5,736 nt of DNA from positions 1 to 5,736 of the forward strand of contig CAZIKQ010000079.1 in NCBI GenBank assembly GCA_964540025.1, read 5' to 3'. Shown here one piece after another: positions 1 through 5,143 of this stretch. Source of the DNA: RGIG250 sp964540025 (GTDB lineage Bacteria; Bacillota; Negativicutes; Selenomonadales; Selenomonadaceae). The position numbers and the translations under genes were made by a program. Numbering within the stretch: the stretch's first letter is position 1; every line of letters starts with the position of its first letter. The notes below the pieces were generated by a model that was not told the origin of the DNA, did no database searches, and saw only the letters and a program-made list of their open reading frames with translations.

Positions 1-187
1 CGCTAAGGTCGCATGCATGACACTCACTAAATTCGTCCATCGTTTCACTCGGACTCATTAAGTGAGTTAGTCGAGCCGGAGGGGTGACAGACAAATCAAT
101 GGTTTTCCTGCTTCACCCCTCAGTCGCTTTCAGCGACAGCTCCCCTAAAGGGGAGCCTCAGAGTGAATAAGTGGCTTTGTCTACAGC
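1..187. repeat. Hairpin-rich intergenic repeat element
   Basis: No gene is visible in 1-329. This stretch is built from four inverted repeats in a row: ACTCACT (22-28) with AGTGAGT (61-67), enclosing GTCC (35-38) with GGAC (51-54); GAGGGGTGA (79-87) with TCACCCCTC (113-121); GTCGCT (123-128) with AGCGAC (132-137); and CTCCCCT (140-146) with AGGGGAG (149-155). It closes with TTTGTCTACAG (176-186). Its dense folding without coding potential is typical of the dispersed intergenic repeats of gut Clostridia; that family assignment is from memory and not checked. The left end may lie outside the window. Bases 188-256 hold nothing I can identify. Confidence 0.55.
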
Positions 188-256
188 CCCCGGCAGCCGC
201 GCCGCCTTTTCAACTGCTGAGCGCATCCCCCGGTGGGTTTAATTTTTCCCCGTCTA

Positions 257-285
257 TTGTCTTTGGGCCCGGTATATGGTAGTAT
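257..285 (+). promoter_or_regulatory. Likely sigma-A promoter of the antiporter gene
   Basis: TTGTCT (257-262) and TAGTAT (280-285) are separated by 17 bases, a good housekeeping-sigma arrangement. It would start transcription about 35 bases before the antiporter start codon. The only other transcript source visible upstream is the repeat region. Confidence 0.5.
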
Positions 286-329
286 GTTGGCTCAAACAAA
301 AATACTGGAATAATTTTTCGAGGTGAAGC

Positions 330-1283
330 ATGACCGACTATTTGATTCAACTGGGATTTCTGGCCATTGGCCTTACCGTGCTGGTGAAGGGGGCCGGCTG
401 GTTCGTCGACGGGGCCTCCGGTTTGTCCAGGAAATTTGGTATACCGGAGCTGGTTATCGGCCTTACCATCGTGGCCATGGGAACCAGCCTGCCGGAGGCG
501 GCCGTCAGCATTACCGGCGCCCTGAAGGGCTCCGCCGGCATTGCCATCGGCAACGTGGTGGGCAGCAATATCTGCAACATCCTGCTGATTCTGGGGGTCA
601 CCACCGCCATCACCAGCCTGCGGATACAGCAGTCCACCATCCGCTACGAGATCCCCTTTATGATTTTTATTTCCGGCGTTCTCCTGGCCATGGGCATGAG
701 CGGCGGGGTTATCACCCGGATGGAGGGCGGTATCCTGTGGGGCTTCTTTGTGGTTTATCTCATCTATCTGAAATTTCTCACGGACAAGACCCCGGAGGCG
801 GAGCCGTCGGAACCGCAGGAGAAGGAAGAGCTTCCCTCGGTGGGGAAATGCGTCGGGCTCATTATCCTGGGGGCCGCCATGATAATATACGGCAGCGACC
901 TGGCCGTCCAGGGGGCGAAAACCCTCGCTCAGCTCTTCGGCCTGAGCGACCGCCTCATCGGCCTTACCATCGTGGCCATCGGCACCAGCCTGCCGGAGCT
1001 GGCCGCCTCCGCCGTGGCGGCCCTCAAGGGAAACGCGGACATTGCGGTGGGCAATATCGTGGGCAGCAATATTTTCAACATTCTCTTCGTCCTCGGGACC
1101 ACGACCCTCATCGTCCCCGTCCGCTTTGCGGAAGAGTTTGTTCAGGACGGCATCATCAACGTCGGCGTGGGGCTGTTCCTCTGGGCTTCAGTGTTCCGGA
1201 CAGCCAAAGCCGGCCGGCCATTGGGAGTCACCATGCTGGCCCTTTACGCAGCTTATACCGTTCACCTGCTGGGAGTATTCTGA
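330..1283 (+). CDS. Na+/Ca2+ antiporter, CaCA superfamily (YrbG-like)
   Basis: This is a membrane exchanger that in this family moves Ca2+ against Na+ (or K+) across the cytoplasmic membrane. The 317 residues show the two inverted alpha repeats that define the family: GTSLPE (51-56) with GNVVGSN (74-80), and GTSLPEL (218-224) with GNIVGSN (241-247). The ion-binding glutamates are E56 and E223. Hydrophobic segments fill residues 1-25, 38-60, 70-98, 107-150 and the matching second half, with a charged cytoplasmic-type loop at about 151-172. The length is normal for bacterial members (about 320). The ATG at 330 has GAGGTG 4 bases upstream. Both alpha repeats carry Asn (N83, N250) after the GSN motif, so cation selectivity is not certain. 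The phosphatase gene lies 69 bases downstream on the same strand and probably shares the transcript. The family call is firm; the physiological ion is inferred. Confidence 0.93.
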   Translation: MTDYLIQLGFLAIGLTVLVKGAGWFVDGASGLSRKFGIPELVIGLTIVAMGTSLPEAAVSITGALKGSAGIAIGNVVGSNICNILLILGVTTAITSLRIQQSTIRYEIPFMIFISGVLLAMGMSGGVITRMEGGILWGFFVVYLIYLKFLTDKTPEAEPSEPQEKEELPSVGKCVGLIILGAAMIIYGSDLAVQGAKTLAQLFGLSDRLIGLTIVAIGTSLPELAASAVAALKGNADIAVGNIVGSNIFNILFVLGTTTLIVPVRFAEEFVQDGIINVGVGLFLWASVFRTAKAGRPLGVTMLALYAAYTVHLLGVF

Positions 1284-1352
1284 CCGGCGGTGGAGGAATT
1301 TTCCCAATGTGCATCCAGCTGTGAAATTTTCCGTTCAAAGGGTGTCAGACTA

Positions 1353-2012
1353 ATGAAGAAATACACTGCCGCCGTCTTTGACTTTGACGGCACCATCTTT
1401 GATTCCTCCGAAGGGATCATCGCCAGCCTCGCCCATGTGTTCCGCGCCTGCGGCTGTCAGCCGCCGCCCCCGGAGGAGCTGTTCAAATTTATCGGTCCTC
1501 CCCTCTATGATTCCTTTATGAAAACGATGGGGGTTACGAAGGAACGGAGCCGGGAGCTGACCATGGCTTTCCGGGAGCATTACAGCGCCGGGGCCATCTA
1601 TTTGGCGAAGCCCTATGAGGGGATTTTCCAATTGTTCGACGCCTTGAAGGAAAAAGGGCTGAAGCTGGCGGTGGCCACTTACAAACCGCAGCCGCAGGTT
1701 GACCTTTTGGCCCGGCGGTTCCAGCTTTTTCGGTGGATGGACGCCGTCTGCGGAGCTGATGACGCCGCCGGAACAAAAGCCCTCATCATTGAGAAGGCCC
1801 TGAAGCAGTGCGGCAGTCTGCCGGGGGAGGCGGTCATGATCGGCGACACCCGGCAGGACAGAGTGGGGGCTCTGGAGGCCGGAACGGACTTCATCGGGGT
1901 AAGCTACGGCTTTGGATTCACCCTAAAAGAGGCCGATGATTTCAGCCGTGATCCTGAGGGGGCTGAATTTCCCATCGTAAAAACTCCGCGGGATGTGCTG
2001 AAGTATATATGA
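1353..2012 (+). CDS. HAD-superfamily subfamily IA hydrolase, phosphoglycolate phosphatase-like
   Basis: This is a cytoplasmic phosphatase of the Gph/PGP type, 219 residues. Motif I is DFDGT (D10 nucleophile, D12 acid/base), motif II is the Thr in VATYKP (T109), the motif III lysine is probably K142, and motif IV is GDTRQD (D165, D169, Mg2+ binding). Residues about 16-95 form the helical C1-type cap that sets the substrate. The physiological substrate cannot be read from the sequence; pyrophosphatase (PpaX-like) or another small phosphoester is possible. I chose the ATG at 1353 because the DFDGT motif then sits at the usual distance and AAGGG lies 10 bases upstream. A GTG at 1290 in the same frame would add 21 residues with no family character. 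The gene follows the antiporter and ends at a strong terminator, so the two form a short operon. Confidence 0.9.
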   Translation: MKKYTAAVFDFDGTIFDSSEGIIASLAHVFRACGCQPPPPEELFKFIGPPLYDSFMKTMGVTKERSRELTMAFREHYSAGAIYLAKPYEGIFQLFDALKEKGLKLAVATYKPQPQVDLLARRFQLFRWMDAVCGADDAAGTKALIIEKALKQCGSLPGEAVMIGDTRQDRVGALEAGTDFIGVSYGFGFTLKEADDFSRDPEGAEFPIVKTPRDVLKYI

Positions 2013-2023
2013 TATAAAAAACC

Positions 2024-2057
2024 GAGGCGGCGCAGAATGATTGCGCCGCCTCTTTTT
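2024..2057. terminator. Strong bidirectional intrinsic terminator
   Basis: A perfect 11-bp GC-rich stem, GAGGCGGCGCA (2024-2034) with TGCGCCGCCTC (2042-2052), encloses a 7-base loop and is followed by TTTTT (2053-2057). Read from the other strand, the stem is followed by GG and six T (complement of 2016-2021). It therefore ends the antiporter/phosphatase transcript and can also stop transcription arriving from the leftward ATPase/RloB operon. Confidence 0.9.
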
Positions 2058-2067
2058 GTATAACGAA

Positions 2068-2090
2068 AACCACGCGATAGTCGCGTGGTT
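2068..2090. repeat. Perfect hairpin, REP or IS200-end type
   Basis: AACCACGCGA (2068-2077) pairs perfectly with TCGCGTGGTT (2081-2090) around a TAG loop. No clear T-run follows on the + strand. On the - strand it is followed by TTCG, so it is at best a weak second terminator for the leftward operon. Short, perfect, tight-loop palindromes like this are typical of REP elements and of the ends of IS200/IS605 elements; no transposase is in the window. The rest of the gap to 2190 holds only CTGTCGACAAA (2095-2105), the near-complement of TTTGTCTACAG at 176-186. Confidence 0.5.
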
Positions 2091-2190
2091 CAGCCTGTCG
2101 ACAAACAGTGTTGCCCTTTCTGTCTCGCTTTTTTAGCTAATCCTACGGATTCGATTTAATCTAAAATAAGCAAATTCTACCTTCCCTCTA

Positions 2191-2835
2191 TCATAGATGT
2201 TTTCCTTTTATCTCTTTCACCAATTTATGTACTGTAGTGCAAGGGCACATTTCAGATGGTAGTTTCTTGCCATCCTTCAAATATCCTTGTAGTCGACTTT
2301 CCGCAATTTGAATGGCCTGTGCTTCGTTCCCATAACAATTAAGCACCGCATAAATCTGTTTGCTGTTCTTGTGATACTCTTCCTGGCGGGTTTTATTCCT
2401 AAAAGTTTCGCCAAACTTTCTACAACAGATTACAGAATTATCATACGAATGCATTGTGCCAAAATACGCATCAAACCAAATCTCAATACAGGGATTCGAC
2501 CACCCGACATTGACACCCTCTTGTTGAGCCTGTTCAATAATATTATCAAAGTTCTCAATCTGATCTCTGTCAAACACAATCCACGGTTGACCATACTGGG
2601 GATTCAATGCCGCTTGCTCCTTACAAGTTTTAACCAACTCCTGAGTTTTGGCCTTGGATACCTTTATGACTATGCGTCCCTGAAGTTCTTCGGGCAAAGA
2701 ATCCCGCAGACCATGAATATAGTTTGCCTCTGTTTCCCTTGTATCTGTTACAATAAAGTAATAACCCAAATCCGGGACTCTTGTGCGGAAATGCTCTCTG
2801 GATGTGCGTTTTCCGTTCCTATCCGCTTTGGCCAT
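2191..2835 (-). CDS. RloB-like protein (AbiLii-type, Toprim-like putative nuclease)
   Basis: The 214 residues match the RloB family: a DTRETEANYI motif (31-40), a VFDRD motif (87-91) and the hallmark SNPCIEIW (113-120). The E36 then D89-x-D91 arrangement is the metal-binding pattern of Toprim nucleases, the fold group to which RloB proteins are generally assigned. A nuclease or RNA-cleaving effector role is therefore inferred, not shown. The basic N-terminus (KADRNGKRTSR) could bind nucleic acid. The C-terminal part (about 150-214) is helical and basic. The ATG lies 2 bases after the stop of the ATPase gene, with GGGAG 7 bases upstream inside that gene's end, so translation is coupled and the two products are expected to act together. 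In AbiL-like abortive-infection systems such a pair stops phage growth. Base composition is AT-richer than the genes at 330-2012. Family call firm; mechanism uncertain. Confidence 0.85.
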   Translation of the reverse strand: MAKADRNGKRTSREHFRTRVPDLGYYFIVTDTRETEANYIHGLRDSLPEELQGRIVIKVSKAKTQELVKTCKEQAALNPQYGQPWIVFDRDQIENFDNIIEQAQQEGVNVGWSNPCIEIWFDAYFGTMHSYDNSVICCRKFGETFRNKTRQEEYHKNSKQIYAVLNCYGNEAQAIQIAESRLQGYLKDGKKLPSEMCPCTTVHKLVKEIKGKHL

Positions 2836-2837
2836 TG

Positions 2838-4100
2838 TTAATCTCCCTTAAACATATCAAAGTACTTAAGAGTGGGGACCGCGCCATATTTACCCAGAAG
2901 ATAGTTTTTTTCGTAACTTTCATCTTTCCTAACCTTTGAACCATCCTCATCAACAAAGTCCGCAAGCGAGTAGAGTGTAGACACTCCAGATGCCGCCTTT
3001 TCAGTAAACCAAATTTCATCCCTGCGCAACAGGCTATTCGACAACTGCCACGAATCGTGAGCGGTGAAAACTAATTGTGCATGTTTAGGATTGGTTTCAG
3101 CATTGAGAAACATAATAATAAAGCTCCTGACCAGCAAAGGATGCAACCTGGCATTAAGTTCATCAACAAACAGTACGCTTCCAGTTTCAAGCGTATCATG
3201 CAGGGCAGGGTACAGGGCGAACATTTTCAATGTACCATCAGATTCATCTTGCAGGGGAATAGACGCCGTATTATCTGATTCAATAATGCGGTGAACAGCG
3301 TCTATTTTCACCTGTTCAGCATCATCATCGCTCTTTATGGTCTCAACCTTAAATCCTATTATAGATGGGTCAAAAGCTGCAAAATAATCAATTACTTTAG
3401 CCCGAATCTTTTCACTATCAGCAAAACCAGCAGGTATCACTGAAGAGAGGAACGCATTCTCAAGCGGATTTCCAAAGTTTGCAAAATTTGCGCTATAGAA
3501 CCAGTCTCGAATGAACTTCAGTTTTGCAATTCGCTGCTTCGCGCCGAGGGATACAATAAGGGCCTCATCATATAATGACATACGAATAATTTCCTGATTT
3601 TTATCAGGCAGGCCAGAAAGATCCAGTTCCTCTTTACTGCGATAAAAGATAGTCCTGTACTCTCTGGCTGTTTTGGCCTTTGAATTTAGCCATTCTTCTA
3701 CCACTCCGTCCTGATTTAATGTGAACCCATAATTATAGGATTTACAGCCATCTTCTTCCGAGGTAATAAAGTATACCTCAAATGAAGATTCTGCATGCCT
3801 GCTTGTATTATCAAATAAGAACGGCGTATGCCTGGGCTTCCTTGTTCTTGATTTTTTATCATCAGCTTCTCCGCCATAGGAAAAAGACTCCACTACATAA
3901 GTCATCATGTAGCGAAATGCCTCAAGTACATTGGATTTTCCGCTTGCGTTTGCTCCGTAAATAGCGGCTGTTGGCAATATTCTCTCTGCCCCGATTTGAA
4001 TTATGCGATCAGAATGCTCTGTAATCTTAGTGGCAGAAAGGTCAAGTATTGTATCATCTCTGAAAGATTTGAAGTTTTTGAATCTAAATTGAATTAACAT
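2838..4100 (-). CDS. AAA/ABC-type ATPase, RloA/AbiLi-like (abortive infection)
   Basis: This is a 420-residue cytoplasmic ATPase of the AAA_15/AAA_21 (OLD/RecF-like) group. The N-terminus IQFRFKNFKSF is the typical first strand and turn. Walker A is GANASGKSN (49-57), an ABC-like signature lies at ESDGTLK (286-292), Walker B is VLFVDE (309-314), and the H-loop is TAHDS (346-350). The region 75-280 between Walker A and signature is a long helical insert, as usual for this group. The C-terminus carries LLGKYGAVP (401-409), a pattern I associate with RloA/AbiLi proteins. The ATG at 4100 has GGAGG 4 and 8 bases upstream (two overlapping copies). It is the first gene of an operon with the RloB gene and presumably senses or gates the effector, as AriA does for AriB in PARIS (analogy only). 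It is intact and of normal length. Confidence 0.87.
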   Translation of the reverse strand: MLIQFRFKNFKSFRDDTILDLSATKITEHSDRIIQIGAERILPTAAIYGANASGKSNVLEAFRYMMTYVVESFSYGGEADDKKSRTRKPRHTPFLFDNTSRHAESSFEVYFITSEEDGCKSYNYGFTLNQDGVVEEWLNSKAKTAREYRTIFYRSKEELDLSGLPDKNQEIIRMSLYDEALIVSLGAKQRIAKLKFIRDWFYSANFANFGNPLENAFLSSVIPAGFADSEKIRAKVIDYFAAFDPSIIGFKVETIKSDDDAEQVKIDAVHRIIESDNTASIPLQDESDGTLKMFALYPALHDTLETGSVLFVDELNARLHPLLVRSFIIMFLNAETNPKHAQLVFTAHDSWQLSNSLLRRDEIWFTEKAASGVSTLYSLADFVDEDGSKVRKDESYEKNYLLGKYGAVPTLKYFDMFKGD

Positions 4101-4120
4101 AGTGCCTCCCTCCTGCCTCT

Positions 4121-4149
4121 ATTATATGCGATTTTACCCAAAAAACCAA
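4121..4149 (-). promoter_or_regulatory. Promoter of the ATPase/RloB operon
   Basis: On the - strand TTGGTT (complement of 4144-4149) and a perfect TATAAT (complement of 4121-4126) are 17 bases apart. Transcription would start about 14 bases before the ATPase ATG. The -35 lies wholly within one arm of the inverted repeat at 4143-4187, so a bound protein or structure there could repress it. Confidence 0.7.
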
Positions 4150-4187
4150 CACTTATTTGAGCTTTTTTCTCAAGCCGTTGTTGGTTT
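4143..4187. repeat. Nested inverted repeat over the operon -35 (operator or terminator candidate)
   Basis: AAACCAACA (4143-4151) is perfectly complementary to TGTTGGTTT (4179-4187). Inside it TTGAG (4157-4161) pairs with CTCAA (4169-4173), with symmetrical 5-base interior loops. On the - strand the structure is followed by more T (TTTTTT ending the arm), so it could also stop transcription entering the defence operon from the right. Operator and insulating-terminator functions are both possible. Confidence 0.5.
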
Positions 4188-4342
4188 CCTGGTTTTCATT
4201 GTTTATATGTGAATCCTGCTGTCGGCGATTTGGTCAACAAAAATCTCCCCCTCGAGCGTCAGCCATTATGAATTGGATAGGTAAAGTATTGCCGACAATG
4301 GCCGATTATTGCAATTACCACTTTTAATATATCAAGCACGAC
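4188..4342. other. Divergent intergenic region with short inverted repeats, no gene seen
   Basis: The gap between the leftward ATPase gene and the rightward recombinase gene is 311 bases (4101-4411). This part holds no convincing open frame and no promoter I would defend. It contains TGTCGGC (4220-4226) facing GCCGACA (4291-4297), and AGTATTGCCG (4285-4294) facing CGACAATACT (4339-4348; 9 of 10 complementary). Clustered partial palindromes next to a serine recombinase gene could be binding sites of that enzyme (a res-like region), which is inference. Confidence 0.3.
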
Positions 4343-4387
4343 AATACTCAGGTATAACCTTGTAACAGGTATGCCTGAGTATTTTTT
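4343..4387 (+). terminator. Terminator-like hairpin in the recombinase leader
   Basis: AATACTCAGG (4343-4352) pairs perfectly with CCTGAGTATT (4374-4383). A further ACCT (4357-4360)/AGGT (4367-4370) pairing lies inside, and a T6 run (4382-4387) follows. It ends 12 bases before the ribosome binding site of the recombinase gene. It would either block readthrough into the recombinase or act as an attenuator if the promoter lies upstream. Confidence 0.65.
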
Positions 4388-4399
4388 CAAAAAATCAGC

Positions 4400-4414
4400 G
4401 GAGGTGAGAAGTTG
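4400..4414 (+). promoter_or_regulatory. Strong ribosome binding site fixing a TTG start
   Basis: GGAGGTGA (4400-4407) is an extended match to the 16S anti-Shine-Dalgarno. Its GGAGG core lies 7 bases before TTG at 4412. The encoded SNIYGYIRVST follows at once, which is the normal N-terminus of small serine recombinases, so TTG is the real start. Confidence 0.85.
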
Positions 4415-5020
4415 TCAAACATATATGGGTATATCCGTGTCAGCACGAGAGAGCAGAATGAAGGTCGGCAGTTGATTGCGTTGCGGGAAATGTCTGTGCC
4501 CGAGAAAAACATCTACATGGACAAGCAGTCCGGCAAAGATTTCAATCGTCCCCGGTACAAAAAGCTGGTAAAAAAATTAAAGCCGGGGGATTTGCTCTAC
4601 ATCAAAAGCATCGACCGGCTGGGGCGCAACTATAAGGAAATCCAAAATCAGTGGCGGACGCTGACCAGGGATAAGGGCATGGACATCATTGTGCTGGATA
4701 TGCCGCTGCTGGATACCCGTCGGGGAAAAGACCTGATGGGGACATTTCTCAGCGATATTGTCCTGCAAGTTCTATCCTTCGTGGCGGAGAACGAGCGGGT
4801 CAATATCCGCCAGCGGCAAACGGAGGGCATCGCGGCGGCGAAAGCAAAAGGAATTCGGTTTGGCAGACCGCCGCTGCCGCTGCCGGAAAATTTTCACGAG
4901 AATTACCAGCGCTGGAAAAGCGGGGAGATCACCTGCACCACTGCGGCAAAAGCCTGTGGTCTGTCGCTGTCTACCTTTCGTGACAAGGCGAAGGTCTACG
5001 AAAAGATCACATTACCGTAA
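4412..5020 (+). CDS. Small serine recombinase (resolvase/invertase family)
   Basis: This 202-residue protein is a site-specific DNA recombinase of the Hin/Pin/Tn3-resolvase class. YIRVST (7-12) carries the nucleophile S11 with R9. SGKDFNRPRY (40-49) and the IDRLGRN motif (67-73, with R69 and R72) complete the active site. Residues about 111-146 form the long E-helix for dimer and tetramer formation. GRPPLP (151-156) leads to a helix-turn-helix (about 168-196: TTAAKACGLSLSTFR) that binds the recombination site. Length and domain order are complete for the class. Whether it resolves, inverts or excises cannot be read from the protein. The neighbouring inverted repeats at 5038-5056 and 5166-5184 make inversion the attractive choice. 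It begins with TTG behind a strong Shine-Dalgarno and a terminator-like hairpin, both of which suggest tight control. Confidence 0.93.
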   Translation: MSNIYGYIRVSTREQNEGRQLIALREMSVPEKNIYMDKQSGKDFNRPRYKKLVKKLKPGDLLYIKSIDRLGRNYKEIQNQWRTLTRDKGMDIIVLDMPLLDTRRGKDLMGTFLSDIVLQVLSFVAENERVNIRQRQTEGIAAAKAKGIRFGRPPLPLPENFHENYQRWKSGEITCTTAAKACGLSLSTFRDKAKVYEKITLP

Positions 5021-5037
5021 ATGAGCAGTGTGGCGGG

Positions 5038-5056
5038 AAGGTGTACCTTTCCGCAA
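5038..5056 (+). repeat. Inverted repeat, left arm (candidate recombination site)
   Basis: AAGGTGTACCTTTCCGCAA here is the inverted copy of 5166-5184, with 18 of 19 positions identical. The arm is itself an imperfect palindrome (GGGAAGGT facing ACCTTTCC), the usual shape of serine recombinase crossover sites. It begins 18 bases after the recombinase stop codon. Confidence 0.7.
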
Positions 5057-5060
5057 ACCG

Positions 5061-5091
5061 CCTTTAACCTTATTATCCCAAAGTATATAAC
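5061..5091 (+). promoter_or_regulatory. Weak + strand promoter-like sequence inside the inverted-repeat segment
   Basis: TTTAAC (5063-5068) and TATAAC (5086-5091) are 17 bases apart and point at the helicase gene. The -10 is good and the -35 poor (3 of 6). It overlaps the opposite-facing candidate at 5082-5110. Confidence 0.25.
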
Positions 5092-5110
5092 AAAACTCAT
5101 CGGCTTTCCA
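5082..5110 (-). promoter_or_regulatory. - strand promoter-like sequence inside the inverted-repeat segment
   Basis: On the - strand TGGAAA (complement of 5105-5110) and TATACT (complement of 5082-5087) are 17 bases apart. In the present orientation it fires towards the end of the recombinase gene. If the 5038-5184 segment were inverted it would point at the helicase gene and start about 50 bases before the ATG at 5201. Confidence 0.35.
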
Positions 5111-5143
5111 TATTCATTTCCTGAATTTTCTCTGCCCGGTGCA

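Noticed and set aside
1..187. CRISPR array or structured riboswitch
   Set aside because: The palindromes differ from one another and there are no regular spacers. No known riboswitch core was recognised, and a promoter lies downstream of it, before the antiporter.
323..1324. Long + strand open frame, longer than the antiporter gene itself
   Set aside because: It is the out-of-frame shadow of the GC-rich antiporter gene. Its protein is rich in Arg/Gly/His with no membrane segments or domain, while the other frame carries both alpha-repeat motifs.
1290..1352. GTG 1290 as start of the phosphatase
   Set aside because: It would overlap no signal for this frame: the nearby GGAGGA lies after the GTG. 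The added residues have no family character, and ATG 1353 places DFDGT at the usual position.
2308..2841. Open frame of 177 codons on the + strand opposite the RloB gene
   Set aside because: The opposite strand encodes a clear RloB protein with conserved motifs, coupled to its partner gene. The + frame has no Shine-Dalgarno and no recognisable domain.
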